A DNA stretch of 64,000 bases from RGVD01 sp040403075 (GTDB lineage Bacteria; Bacteroidota; Bacteroidia; UKL13-3). This document shows positions 50,085 to 58,941 of this stretch, piece after piece. The stretch spans positions 1 to 64,000 of the forward strand of contig JBBALJ010000003.1 of the NCBI GenBank assembly GCA_040403075.1, written 5' to 3'. The notes beneath the pieces are model-generated. The model was not told the origin of the DNA and searched no databases. It saw only the letters and a program-made list of their open reading frames with translations. Both the position numbers and the translations under genes were made by a program. Within the stretch, counting starts at the first letter, position 1; each line of letters starts with the position of its first letter.

Positions 50085-50746
50085 TTACTCCTTAGAATAT
50101 CCTAGCCCTGCTCCAAGTCCAAATCCCGCTTCTGCGGCAAGTGGGCCTTGTAATGAAACGATGTCTGATTCGTCTGCTTCTATTCCCAAAGCTTTTCTTC
50201 TGACATCTTCAAAGGTAGGACCTTCTTTTTTATCTTCGTCCACATCCAAATCAACTCCTTGCATTGCTGCTAAAAATCTTTTATTGTCTGTGTCTTTCTT
50301 TTGTGCTGATTTCAATGTTTGAATTAATTCTGGCATTGAAAGATTTTCTTCTAGTTCTTCGTAATTCTTCCAGTGACCTAAAAGAAAAACTTCACCCTCT
50401 AAAGCGGCTAAATCTAGTTCTGACCAGCCAGAACCATTGCCGCTAGTTGGTTTGGGTCGTCCAACTTAATACCACCGCAAACTTCAAGAATTCGGTTGAT
50501 AGTTGGAACGTCTAGAGCATCCTCTAGTAAATCTCTGTCTGCTACCAATTCTGGTAGTTGCTTTTCTAGTGCGACTGCACATGCATCGATTAGAATATCT
50601 AACGTTTCATCTTCTGTTGTAACGTCTGCTGTTCTCTGAACTGCGATCATAAACTTGCGTAGCTCTTTAATTGATAAAGGCTTCAACTTTACTGTTGCGC
50701 CATTTTGTAGAGTAATTTCTTCTACGCTATATACTGTAGTTGCCAA
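50085..50746 (-). CDS. Tail assembly chaperone GT (product of -1 frameshift)
   Basis: The G-frame gene from 50746 has a CCCAAAC slippery site at 50450-50456. After a -1 slip there, reading continues without a stop through PTSGNGSGWSELDLAAL, then EGEVFLLGHWKNYEELEENL and the rest to the stop at 50085. This gives a protein about 34 residues before the first ATG (50336) of that frame, so an independent T gene is unlikely. The long form is the classical GT tail chaperone that binds the tape measure during tail assembly. Confidence 0.85.
50414..50746 (-). CDS. Tail assembly chaperone G
   Basis: A 110-residue acidic helical protein. The true start is a TTG at 50746 with AGGAGG 6 nt upstream; a TTG farther up at 50773 lies at the promoter start point and would place the ribosome site inside the gene. 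The segment VKLKPLSIKELRKFMIAVQRTADVTTED and the place between tail tube and tape measure are typical of lambda-G-type chaperones. It ends at TAG 50414 after the frameshift site. Confidence 0.85.
   Translation of the reverse strand: MATTVYSVEEITLQNGATVKLKPLSIKELRKFMIAVQRTADVTTEDETLDILIDACAVALEKQLPELVADRDLLEDALDVPTINRILEVCGGIKLDDPNQLAAMVLAGQN
50450..50456 (-). promoter_or_regulatory. Programmed -1 frameshift site
   Basis: CCCAAAC in the G frame reads C CCA AAC, the X XXY YYZ pattern for tandem slippage. It joins the G and T frames of the tail chaperone. Confidence 0.85.
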
Positions 50747-50775
50747 TTTAATCCTCCTAGGATCTAGTCTCAATT

Positions 50776-50784
50776 ATTATAACA
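50776..50784 (-). promoter_or_regulatory. Extended -10 promoter for the chaperone/tape measure unit
   Basis: TGTTATAAT on the minus strand; 17 bp upstream is TTGTAG as a weak -35 (50799-50804). Start point near 50769 gives a short leader with AGGAGG before the TTG start. Confidence 0.6.
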
Positions 50785-50803
50785 TATAGACTTTATCACT
50801 ACA

Positions 50804-50830
50804 AACAGAAAACCCCCCATTCCTGGGGGG
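50804..50830 (-). terminator. Intrinsic terminator after the tail tube gene
   Basis: CCCCCC-AGGAAT-GGGGGG stem (50813-50830) followed by TTTTCTGTTT on the minus strand, 22 nt after the tail tube stop. Confidence 0.88.
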
Positions 50831-50851
50831 CCCTGTTAATTAATAAATTAA

Positions 50852-51574
50852 TTACGCTAGAACTCGGTCAATAATCTTACCGTACTCTGAACCTGTGTAA
50901 GCAGCGTCTGGAAGCAGACGGAATGTTACTGGGAAAGTAGTTGGTGTATTACGAGCAAGTGAGAACTGTGACTGTTGTACTGACAAAACGCGACGTGCAT
51001 AATATACACGCTCTGTGTTTGCATTAACATCGCCTGAAGTTCCCTTTGCAATTGAAGGTGCTTCACCTACTGCAAATAGCTGGCGCTCTGTTGGTTGAAT
51101 ACCAAGAGCTCCTGCCTCCATGCCTAGTGTTAAGTCTCTATCATCTGCACCAGTTGCACCCTTTGTTGGGTACTGATCTGTTGATGTAGTTCCACTCTTT
51201 GTAAGGGTTGATCCACCCTGTCCAAATACAGTTAGAACGTTTGCAAGTGTTCCTTCTGCTAATTCTGTTGCAATCATAACTTCCATTGCAGACTTAAATA
51301 GCTTGGCTGTATCAAGAAGCTGATCTACTGTTACTGAATCGTATGTTGGATTGTAAGTAATTTGAAGACCGTTATTTGTGTAACCTACGTTACGAACTTT
51401 TGTTGATGCTGATTCAAGTGCTACTGTTGCTGCTGTTCTTGGTGCGAACGCAATTCCAGTTGCTCCTGTGGTATCCAAAAGATTTTCTACGTACGTTGGG
51501 TCTGTTGAATCCTTTACTGATACGTATAGTGGTGACGCACCAACAAGGATATTTTTTGCATTATTAAATGCCAT
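50852..51574 (-). CDS. Major tail protein (tail tube)
   Basis: A 240-residue protein at the usual place before the chaperone genes. It is beta-rich with a Thr/Gly-rich middle (TLTKSGTTSTDQYPTKGATG) and a strand end VTFRLLPDAAYTGSEYG. AGGAGG stands 7 nt before the ATG, a promoter candidate precedes it and a strong terminator follows, as expected for a virion protein made in large amounts. Confidence 0.82.
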   Translation of the reverse strand: MAFNNAKNILVGASPLYVSVKDSTDPTYVENLLDTTGATGIAFAPRTAATVALESASTKVRNVGYTNNGLQITYNPTYDSVTVDQLLDTAKLFKSAMEVMIATELAEGTLANVLTVFGQGGSTLTKSGTTSTDQYPTKGATGADDRDLTLGMEAGALGIQPTERQLFAVGEAPSIAKGTSGDVNANTERVYYARRVLSVQQSQFSLARNTPTTFPVTFRLLPDAAYTGSEYGKIIDRVLA

Positions 51575-51654
51575 TGTTTTACCTCCTGTTTTTTAAAATA
51601 ATATTAAGTTGTAAATATAAAACTGTTGGCTGGCTAGGCCGTTCCTCTTACCTA

Positions 51655-51683
51655 ATTTTAGTGTATAATGCCCCCAAAGGCAA
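51655..51683 (-). promoter_or_regulatory. Possible promoter for the tail tube gene
   Basis: TTGCCT (51678-51683), 17-bp spacer, TAAAAT (51655-51660) in the 112-bp gap before the tail tube gene. Confidence 0.45.
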
Positions 51684-51686
51684 ACC

Positions 51687-52199
51687 CTAAATAAACCGCC
51701 CATTAGTATCAGATATACGTGAGTACTTAATCTCAAGCACTACGTCGGCTGATAAAAAGCCTTGAAGTTCTTCAGAAGGCCCAGTTGGAGAAATATCAGA
51801 TATAAATATGCTGTAGAACTTAAACTTATCTGATACCTCAGACCATAGATTAACATCTCTTGCAGACCCATCCATTCTTCTAAATAGGTCGGTCATAAAG
51901 TTTCTAATTTGATTGATCTCAGAGACATCTGTAGAGTAGATAGTAAACAAAACTTGCTCGCAGCAAATAGCCCAGTTATCCTCGTATGACATTCCAATCT
52001 TGTCATATACAATATGGCTTTTTCCACTTAAAAATTGATTAAGTTCTGGAGACTGCTGAACTGGAATAATAGGAACAATTGCCTCTCCGATATTGTCTGA
52101 ATAATAATCGTTTTCATCTAATATACCTATGGTCAATATTTGGTCCCACAAATACTTTCTAATTTCTAGTGTTGCATCTAATTTATAATCAGTTGTCAT
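51687..52199 (-). CDS. Tail terminator/completion protein
   Basis: A 170-residue protein between the neck proteins and tail tube, where siphoviruses encode the tail terminator. The pattern of an N-terminal helix, central VYDKIGMSYEDNWAICCEQVLF strands and ending FLSADVVLEIKYSRI is consistent. Its start overlaps the neck gene by 4 nt. Confidence 0.65.
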   Translation of the reverse strand: MTTDYKLDATLEIRKYLWDQILTIGILDENDYYSDNIGEAIVPIIPVQQSPELNQFLSGKSHIVYDKIGMSYEDNWAICCEQVLFTIYSTDVSEINQIRNFMTDLFRRMDGSARDVNLWSEVSDKFKFYSIFISDISPTGPSEELQGFLSADVVLEIKYSRISDTNGRFI

Positions 52200-52981
52200 A
52201 GTGCTCCTCCAAATGCTTGCGTTAATGCGGTATCTGCCTGAGACCGTATTGCATTGCTAGAAAAAGAATATTGAACTCTTTTAATATTATTTGGCACAGA
52301 TAGTGCTTTTGACATTGATGTATTAAATAATTTTTGAAATCCCGATTTTTTAATTGTTTCATTAATTAATTGCCCGCTAAAATATCTAGAATAAAGTAAG
52401 TCAAAGGAGTTCTTTACAAATGACCCTCCTGGGCGTTTAACGGTCACTGAGGCCCCTTTGGGCATGAAGACAGTCATTCCATCTATCTCAAATACTAAGC
52501 GCTCTGCTGACCTAGGAGCTATTTGTATGGCCTCTCCACGTTCCATCACAGAGGCTTTATTTGCAAATACGTGTTTGCGTCCTCTAAGCTTTGTTGGAAC
52601 AGCATTTTTAGAAGGAAGAAATTCATAATCAAATGCAAATGACAGTCCATCTTGTGATACTTTATTTAACTTAAAAAGTCTTGATGTTGCTTGCCCAGTT
52701 TTTTTCCACTCATAAACATGGTGTAGGGACTTAGGTTTTGTTCTAGCCTGTGCATCAATATAGGCTGGAAAATCTTTTTGAATTTGATCAAATATTGTCT
52801 TTGTAAATCTTTGCTGAAAAGCTTTATTTTTTGTTAACTTGGAAATTACAGCTGCCTCATAATAAATATACGCAGAAATTTGTGCAACTGTACTGTCTTT
52901 AAATACGGCTTTATCACGGTTACCTACTACAAGTCTTTCTAGGCCACTCGCTGCTTGAACTAACATTGCACTAGAGTCCAA
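52196..52981 (-). CDS. Neck protein (HK97 gp10-like)
   Basis: A 261-residue basic protein with AYIDAQARTKPKSLHHVYEWKKTGQ and long flanking helices, resembling HK97-gp10-type tail completion/neck proteins but longer. Overlaps the connector gene by 11 nt. Confidence 0.55.
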   Translation of the reverse strand: MDSSAMLVQAASGLERLVVGNRDKAVFKDSTVAQISAYIYYEAAVISKLTKNKAFQQRFTKTIFDQIQKDFPAYIDAQARTKPKSLHHVYEWKKTGQATSRLFKLNKVSQDGLSFAFDYEFLPSKNAVPTKLRGRKHVFANKASVMERGEAIQIAPRSAERLVFEIDGMTVFMPKGASVTVKRPGGSFVKNSFDLLYSRYFSGQLINETIKKSGFQKLFNTSMSKALSVPNNIKRVQYSFSSNAIRSQADTALTQAFGGAL

Positions 52982-53399
52982 TTTGCTGATTCTCCGATCT
53001 CATTACAGATGAATTAAAGCCCATTGTTTTTCCAAATGGGTCTGTTATTGGTGTCGTTCCAATTACTTCAAAAACTGTAGGGCTATCTGAAGGAAAATTT
53101 AATTCTTTCCAAATAACGTTATCTTCTGAATCACGAATGTTTGTAATTTTTTCTCTGGTTGTAAGTCTATCAATTGTTCTAACTTGAACAATTTGCTCAT
53201 TTTTATATTTGTTGCTAAAAGTTTGACTATCGCTTCCTCTGGCTGTTGCTGAATTTCTAATAACCCCCTTTGCATAACAATTGATTGTTTTTGAATAATC
53301 CCATTCTTTTTTAATAGCACCAGTGTTTGGATCTTGTGAATCTACTTGCATATAAACATCTAATTTCATTGATAGCAATGATCCAATTAAATCGTTCAT
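52971..53399 (-). CDS. Head closure protein
   Basis: A 142-residue beta-rich protein (MKLDVYMQVDSQDPNTGAI, INCYAKGVIRNSA, TVFEVIGTTPITDPFG) of the SPP1 gp16-like head-tail joining type, placed directly after the head-tail adaptor. The ATG and upstream stop share a base (TAATG). Confidence 0.6.
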   Translation of the reverse strand: MNDLIGSLLSMKLDVYMQVDSQDPNTGAIKKEWDYSKTINCYAKGVIRNSATARGSDSQTFSNKYKNEQIVQVRTIDRLTTREKITNIRDSEDNVIWKELNFPSDSPTVFEVIGTTPITDPFGKTMGFNSSVMRSENQQIGL

Positions 53400-54379
53400 T
53401 AAATTATTACCGATTTAGTTATGACGTATTCAGCTAATAGTTGGTCTGCATATGAGTTTCCAGTACCAGTAAAAGCACTACCGTTGTAATCAAATTTCCA
53501 ATCAAATGTCTGAATAGATTTTATATATTTATTTCTCCATTCTTTATCATTAGAGAAAAAGTCTTTCATTAATTCTATGCATGCTAGCTCTACTTCATCT
53601 GGTACTTTATTCCAGCCAAATCTTCCAGCGACTTTGTATTTAACTCCGTCACCAAATCCGCCGTATCCGTAATCGTTAATTGATGGTGGAACCATGCCAT
53701 TAGCAATATAGACAGTATTGTCAATCATGCTTGCACGGTTAATTCTAATACCATATCCAGTTTCTGAAACTTGAACATCGTATCCCCAATTATTTATATT
53801 ATTAATTCCATCATATAAAAGAATATCATTTACGTAAAGTTCATGAAGCTCATTTAACTTCATAGGTAAGGGAAGGATATCTGATCCTGATCCATAAACA
53901 GTGTGTATATCATCGTAAAGAAAAAAGTTTTGTAATGTATAGTTTTCTATTTTTTTACGTGCATATCTTTCTGCCATTTTTAAATCTTTAAATGATTTAT
54001 ACATAGGGTCTGATGGGTCAGTGCTTGTTCCTAAATAAAGAGAAGCCTGACTAAAATTAGTATATGGAGTAACAACAAATATATCATGTGTTGAAGAAAC
54101 TGCAGATCCGCTTATACTGTATTCCCAAACAAGCTTGAGAGTCTTGTTTCGATTTGTAATGCTTAATGGCAAATATACGTTATATAGGCCAATATTTGTT
54201 TCATCTTTTTCTGATGTTAAAGTTGTAATTAATGTAGACGGATTAATGGCTGGAGAAATTGCTGGATCTTCTGTTGTATCATAAACTTTTACAGAAGGAA
54301 CAGCATCGGAGTCTATAACTTCACCCTTCCAAAATATTTGATGTGAAATTGGTGAGTTGGTTCCTACTAAGATCTCCAT
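53399..54379 (-). CDS. Head-tail adaptor with N-terminal Ig-like domain
   Basis: A 326-residue protein. Residues 1-105 are beta-rich with an Ig-like look (GLYNVYLPLSITNRNKTLKLVWEY). Residues 110-326 hold the adaptor part: MAERYARKKIENYTLQNFF, ELACIELMKDFFSNDKEWRNKYIKS. The fusion makes it longer than HK97 gp6. GGAG precedes the ATG. Confidence 0.65.
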   Translation of the reverse strand: MEILVGTNSPISHQIFWKGEVIDSDAVPSVKVYDTTEDPAISPAINPSTLITTLTSEKDETNIGLYNVYLPLSITNRNKTLKLVWEYSISGSAVSSTHDIFVVTPYTNFSQASLYLGTSTDPSDPMYKSFKDLKMAERYARKKIENYTLQNFFLYDDIHTVYGSGSDILPLPMKLNELHELYVNDILLYDGINNINNWGYDVQVSETGYGIRINRASMIDNTVYIANGMVPPSINDYGYGGFGDGVKYKVAGRFGWNKVPDEVELACIELMKDFFSNDKEWRNKYIKSIQTFDWKFDYNGSAFTGTGNSYADQLLAEYVITKSVII

Positions 54380-54399
54380 TTATATCTCCTTGTATTACT

Positions 54400-54807
54400 T
54401 TAGTTGTAGAACTCTTGAGCTTCCTTTGGGGTTGCTATTCTAAATCCTTCTTCTTCTTCTACATCAAAGATATCCTGAGCTTCTTTTGATGGCATAGCCA
54501 CAAATGGATGCTCCTTGGTAAATGTATGACCTTGAATATCGTATCTAAAGTTTGCTCTTGTCATTCTAACAAGAACCGTGTCTGGGTCCTGTGCTTTGTT
54601 TGGATCAAATTTTGGAATAACTTCAATCTTGTCTTCGTCTTTTACATCTTCAATACTTTTTAATGTTTTTTGATATACAGACCAGCTTACGCCTTCTTCA
54701 GTTAGTGCTGCTATTACGTCTGTCTTGTTCTTTAGTCCTTGTGTTTCAACGCCGAAATCCTCAGCGACCTTTTTTAATTCGGATACTTTTAATGTATCAA
54801 ATGACAT
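54400..54807 (-). CDS. Rho-N/SAP-like domain protein, head region
   Basis: A 135-residue acidic protein. Residues 1-42 (LKVSELKKVAEDFGVETQGLKNKTDVIAALTEEG) are a Rho-N/SAP-like helix-extended-helix, common in small phage head genes just after the capsid. The rest is beta (VLVRMTRANFRYDIQGHTF). Possibly a head decoration or connector helper. AAGGAG 7 nt before ATG. Confidence 0.7.
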   Translation of the reverse strand: MSFDTLKVSELKKVAEDFGVETQGLKNKTDVIAALTEEGVSWSVYQKTLKSIEDVKDEDKIEVIPKFDPNKAQDPDTVLVRMTRANFRYDIQGHTFTKEHPFVAMPSKEAQDIFDVEEEEGFRIATPKEAQEFYN

Positions 54808-54835
54808 GGATATACTCCTTTTTCTAGGTAAAACA

Positions 54836-54844
54836 ATTATAGCA
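54836..54844 (-). promoter_or_regulatory. Extended -10 promoter after the capsid terminator
   Basis: TGCTATAAT on the minus strand; TTTTCA 17 bp upstream is a weak -35. Start near 54829, about 22 nt before the Rho-N-like gene. Confidence 0.6.
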
Positions 54845-54854
54845 TTATTAAATT

Positions 54855-54886
54855 AAAATGAAAAGCCCCCAAAATTAATTGGGGGC
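54855..54886 (-). terminator. Intrinsic terminator after the capsid gene
   Basis: GCCCCC...GGGGGC stem (54865-54886, with AA/TT extension) followed by TTTTCATTTT on the minus strand, 25 nt after the capsid stop. Confidence 0.88.
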
Positions 54887-54910
54887 CTTTCTTGCAAGCC
54901 TATTTCCTAA

Positions 54911-55960
54911 TTAGGAAGCGACCTTAACGTTCTTAACGACTACCCATGCGTCAGCTTGTTCAATTTGAACGCCAACACGAGTAAACATTGTGTATTCGAT
55001 TGAGTCCTTTTTTGGCCAGAAGAAACGATAAACAGTTACATCACGCTTAACACCAATAACAACGTTATTTGGGAATGTCAAGTGGATATCTCCGTGGTCT
55101 CCTGATGGTGAAGAATAATCACCAGTCTGTGTCTCCTTTAGAAGTGGAACTTCAACAATTGGAATACCGAATGCGTATGGAGCAACATAACCTGCTGGTC
55201 CACCGACTACTGGAACATCTCCACGGATAATGCCTGAGGCAATGTCCTGTGGGGTAACGTTCTGGATATTCTGTGAGTTTGAGTACAAGTAATCCTGGAT
55301 CAAGTTTGAACCTGATAGGAAGCGAAGGTCTGTACGACGTTGCTTGTACTTACGTGGAAGTGCCTTAAGTGCTGAGTTAAATACAGCACGGGAAATTCCC
55401 GCACCTGCTGCATCGACTACGCGACCATTGGTCTTAGCCTTCTTAACTGCACCGTCAAATGACTTGTAAAGATTGTCTGTAGATAGTGCTGTATTTCCGT
55501 TAAGAATTACATCTTCAATATCGTTACCTGCCTGTGTTGCCATCAAACGTGCAATGTGATCTTCAAGATCTGCACCCTCGATGTTATCTTCTAGAGATTC
55601 TGTTGAAAGCTCCCAATCTAAACGAAGCTTCTTTGTTGTTAGAGAGATCTTTGAGAAAGTTACTGCTGAATTTGCAGAAGTATCTTCTCCTTCTGATGCA
55701 AGCTTCATAAGCTTTTCGCCTACTGACATGCGGTCAATCTCTGTTGTATCTGATTTCATTCGGACTGTACGGGCGACCTTACCAATTACGGTAGCATCGA
55801 ACATATAATCTAGAAATCTAGCTGATTGTTCTGGGTTAAGCAGACCACCGTTACCATTTTCTGATGCACGATGTGATCCTGTACCACCAGTTACAGACGC
55901 GAACGTTCCTGTACCAGTAGTGCCAGCTGCTGCTGCCTTTTCTAATAATTCATTACTCAT
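54911..55960 (-). CDS. Major capsid protein, HK97 fold
   Basis: A 349-residue capsid subunit. The N-arm (GGLLNPEQSARFLDYMFDATV), the E-loop region with SEGEDTSANSAVTFSKISLTTKKLRLDWELSTES, spine helix DLEDHIARLMATQAGNDIED and P-loop/A-domain end RDVTVYRFFWPKKDSIEYTMF fit Phage_capsid. No long scaffolding delta domain is present; the scaffold seems fused to the protease gene. Better codon use (more GC at third positions) than its neighbours fits high expression. Confidence 0.93.
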   Translation of the reverse strand: MSNELLEKAAAAGTTGTGTFASVTGGTGSHRASENGNGGLLNPEQSARFLDYMFDATVIGKVARTVRMKSDTTEIDRMSVGEKLMKLASEGEDTSANSAVTFSKISLTTKKLRLDWELSTESLEDNIEGADLEDHIARLMATQAGNDIEDVILNGNTALSTDNLYKSFDGAVKKAKTNGRVVDAAGAGISRAVFNSALKALPRKYKQRRTDLRFLSGSNLIQDYLYSNSQNIQNVTPQDIASGIIRGDVPVVGGPAGYVAPYAFGIPIVEVPLLKETQTGDYSSPSGDHGDIHLTFPNNVVIGVKRDVTVYRFFWPKKDSIEYTMFTRVGVQIEQADAWVVVKNVKVAS

Positions 55961-55974
55961 TTATTTCACCTACC

Positions 55975-57300
55975 TTATTTGATTAATTCGTGTACGGAAC
56001 CGAGGAAAGAACCGTTCCAAGTTGTTTTTGATTTCTGTAAAACTTCCTGAGACCCGCCAAGGTCACTGGACTTCTTAATTGCGGTATCGCCTTCTACGGC
56101 ATCTACACGCTTCTCAACATTGTTGAGTATGTTATTAATGTCTGCAACTGACTTTGAAAGTGTTGCATTTTGTTCTGCCAATTCTGTAATTTTTGTTTCA
56201 ACGCTCTTTGTTAAAGATTCAACTGAATCCTTGATTGCTGAAACCTGAGCAGTATTTAACTCTGCTGACTTATTTACAGTTTCTGAGAAAAAGTTTTTAA
56301 TGTCGCCTAGCATCTTTGCAAAATCAGGTTCATCAACCTCAACTTCTGATACGTCGGCTGCTTTTTCCAGAGTTTCGGCAGGAGCGTCTGCTACTACATC
56401 TTCTGCAGGAGCTTCAGCTGGTGCTTCTTCGGCAACAACTGATGTTTCTTCTACGGCTGCTTCTGGTGCTACTGCATCTTCTGCAACTACGTTTTCTGTG
56501 TTTTCTGACACTTCATTACCTCCTTCTGCGTTGGCCTGCTTTGCAATTTTTTGTGTATCAGGCAACGACAATCTTGATTGCTTGTGCAAGTCAAGAATTT
56601 TATCAATCTCTTTTGACTTATTAACATCATTACTTTCAACCCAACCAATTAATTCGGTTTCTTTACCAGTAACTGGTGATGTATAAGTTTTTTCTGTTGA
56701 GATAAAAACAGAATCACTTTCTTCGCAATAAAAAATATTTTCTGTAACTACGTCTGCTGCAATTCCTTTAAAAACAAGTTGTCCATTTACTTTTGAAATT
56801 GACAAAATGTTACAAAGCTCATTTGCTGGTGAGTCTACAATTGAAAGCTCTAGCAGGTCATAGTCCTTAATAAATCTAACGGATTTACCAGTTGATTTAT
56901 TTACTTCATTATCTGATTCATTAATCTTTCCGCCGATTGAAAAACCTGATAGCGTTCCATCGAGAACTTTTTCCCAAGTATCTTGAGCACCCTTTGAAAT
57001 GTATGCATCTACATAAACTCCATGGTAAAACTCTTTTGTTGATGGGTCATAGAATGTTTCTGGTTTAAAAGAAACAACTTTGCCAACTGCAAGTGGGGTG
57101 TGCATCTCACGAAGATTTCCACGGAAACCCTCAAATGCTTTTAAACTTGCCTCTGAAGTAACTACGTCACCAGTTTGATCTACATTGTCTAAAGTTGCAA
57201 AACCTGAGACGGTTCTTTTCTCTCTATTAACCTTAGTAAAGGGAACGGAAAGATAAATGTTTTCGCCACTGGATGACCAGTAAGATTTTTCAATATTCAT
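55975..57300 (-). CDS. Prohead protease fused to a scaffold domain
   Basis: A 441-residue protein. Residues 1-170 are the S78-type prohead protease: H67 (REMHTPLAVG), S121 (LSGFSIGG) and the following DLLELSIVDSPAN. Residues 265-320 are an Ala/Glu/Val/Pro-rich low-complexity linker and 325-441 a coiled-coil (SVESLTKSVETKITELAEQ), which looks like a scaffold. After assembly the protease would cut this off. No ribosome site is seen; the ATG lies 7 nt after a TAAAAT box, so the mRNA may be leaderless. Confidence 0.88.
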   Translation of the reverse strand: MNIEKSYWSSSGENIYLSVPFTKVNREKRTVSGFATLDNVDQTGDVVTSEASLKAFEGFRGNLREMHTPLAVGKVVSFKPETFYDPSTKEFYHGVYVDAYISKGAQDTWEKVLDGTLSGFSIGGKINESDNEVNKSTGKSVRFIKDYDLLELSIVDSPANELCNILSISKVNGQLVFKGIAADVVTENIFYCEESDSVFISTEKTYTSPVTGKETELIGWVESNDVNKSKEIDKILDLHKQSRLSLPDTQKIAKQANAEGGNEVSENTENVVAEDAVAPEAAVEETSVVAEEAPAEAPAEDVVADAPAETLEKAADVSEVEVDEPDFAKMLGDIKNFFSETVNKSAELNTAQVSAIKDSVESLTKSVETKITELAEQNATLSKSVADINNILNNVEKRVDAVEGDTAIKKSSDLGGSQEVLQKSKTTWNGSFLGSVHELIK

Positions 57301-57307
57301 ATGCTTT

Positions 57308-57336
57308 ATTTTATACTGTTATGTGATATAACGCAA
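57308..57336 (-). promoter_or_regulatory. Promoter for protease-capsid (leaderless)
   Basis: TTGCGT (57331-57336), 17-bp spacer, TAAAAT (57308-57313), 7 nt to the ATG at 57300. The spacer contains GTTAT-ATCAC-ATAAC, a small inverted repeat. Confidence 0.5.
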
Positions 57337-57354
57337 ATAGTGGTCGAGTAGAGT

Positions 57355-58941
57355 TTATCCTACTTGGCGGCCATCGCCTTTTGAATTTCTGCCTTCTCCA
57401 GATTTATCTGGGGAATTTGCAGACCTCTCGGAATCTCTAGATCTGGTTTTTCCAGCTTGGGCGGTTTGCTCTGCGGCGTCCTGTGCTTTTAGGTCTACAA
57501 CCTCATCTCCACCTTCAATTGGAATCATGCCTTTTCTAATTCTAACTTCATTAGGAGTAATTACCTGCATACGTAAATATCTTTCATCAATCTTAGACTG
57601 AGTGTCTTCGTCTGTCAGGGTTAGCTCATTAAATTTAATTAAAAGAGCATCTGTTTTTTCTTCAATAATTTTATTTATTTTCTTTGCTAAATTGTTTTGA
57701 GCTGGTCCACAGACCTGCTCTCTAAATGTTTTATCAGCATCTCTGGCAACAGCTAAATTAACTCCTGCTGGTGTTCCAACTTTATTAATAGGAACTCTAT
57801 GGGCAAGTAAAATTTCGTCTCTATTTGAAAGTCTGTATGTATTAAATGAGCCTTCTTGGGTGCCAGCCTCAATAGGCTCCATTTTAAATTCTACCTTTGA
57901 GTCTGGTGAATCTGGTGGAAGGGGAATATATAGGGATCTATGATTCTTTCCTTTTAATCCAACCTGGAAAAATTCAAGTAATTTTCTTTCTGATTCAGTT
58001 GAAAGCTTTGCTCCCTTTACTGTAATAATATAACGTGGGACTGCTTTATTCTCAAAGTAGTCTAGGTTATACTTTCCTGCAAATTCATTCCCAGCCATAG
58101 CATTCTGAGCAGCAATAATATCTGGAATTCCATAATAATTATTTGTTGGCGTGTACTTTTTTAAATGAATAACTTCATTTGGGCGATCTTCTTGTCCAAC
58201 AATTGGGTTCTCTGTTTCCATGTCCCCAAAGTTTTTAAAGTAAACAGCCTTGCCGTAAAGCAATTGAATAAATCCATCTCTTAATCTACGGACTCTCATT
58301 GTCTTTGCTGGAATGTGTCCAATGTATCCTATATTGCCTGCTACAGTTCTACCAATTTCAATGTATCCGTTTCCAGTTGCTTCCAAGTCTACATAAGCTT
58401 TTATTAATGTTTCTGTAAATGTTTCTTCTTCGTTTACTGACTCTAGCCAAGACTCTAGGTCCTGCTTAATTCTATTTAGCTTTTTCCTAGCTCTTTCTAA
58501 TTGTTTTTCATCTGTAATTGTATCTAGTACATCATTAGTTCTATTTGTTTCAACAAAGGAGTATCCGAGGCCAACTATATTTGATACCTTGGCATTTATT
58601 GCAGAATAGTTGTATGGGGAAATTTCATAAATTTTAGAAAGATAATCTAGGTTGTATGGTGGCTCAATTAAATCAAACATTGCATAGCCAGTAATAGCCT
58701 GTGCTAGAAGGTTTTGCTGTGTTCCAGTTCCTTCTTTTCCAACAAATCTTTTCTGGATATCTCTACTTATTTTTCGCCTAAATGTAGATCCTAGACCATT
58801 AAGTTTTTTTAATTCGTCTCCATCTAAATTAAAAGGATCCGTATTTTCAACAATTGACTTCGAACTAAACTTTAGCCAATCTGCTGCATTTGAAATACTA
58901 ATAGATTCTTGATTTTCGTTTTCATCTTCAATAAATTGCAT
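57355..58941 (-). CDS. Portal protein (HK97/PBSX type)
   Basis: A 528-residue portal that forms the dodecameric DNA channel. The crown/wing/clip order is seen in YEISPYNYSAINAKVSNIVGLGY, YVDLEATGNGYIEIGR, VIHLKKYTPTNNYYGIPDI and NEFAGKYNLDYFENKAVPRYI, followed by the long helix NNLAKKINKIIEEKTDALLIKF. The C-terminus is a charged, disordered tail (TRSRDSERSANSPDKSGEG). The ATG shares a base with the upstream stop. Confidence 0.92.
   Translation of the reverse strand: MQFIEDENENQESISISNAADWLKFSSKSIVENTDPFNLDGDELKKLNGLGSTFRRKISRDIQKRFVGKEGTGTQQNLLAQAITGYAMFDLIEPPYNLDYLSKIYEISPYNYSAINAKVSNIVGLGYSFVETNRTNDVLDTITDEKQLERARKKLNRIKQDLESWLESVNEEETFTETLIKAYVDLEATGNGYIEIGRTVAGNIGYIGHIPAKTMRVRRLRDGFIQLLYGKAVYFKNFGDMETENPIVGQEDRPNEVIHLKKYTPTNNYYGIPDIIAAQNAMAGNEFAGKYNLDYFENKAVPRYIITVKGAKLSTESERKLLEFFQVGLKGKNHRSLYIPLPPDSPDSKVEFKMEPIEAGTQEGSFNTYRLSNRDEILLAHRVPINKVGTPAGVNLAVARDADKTFREQVCGPAQNNLAKKINKIIEEKTDALLIKFNELTLTDEDTQSKIDERYLRMQVITPNEVRIRKGMIPIEGGDEVVDLKAQDAAEQTAQAGKTRSRDSERSANSPDKSGEGRNSKGDGRQVG

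Noticed and set aside
50085..50336. Independent T chaperone gene starting at ATG 50336
   Set aside because: The frame is open and conserved-looking upstream of this ATG, no ribosome site is present, and the -1 slippery site explains its expression.
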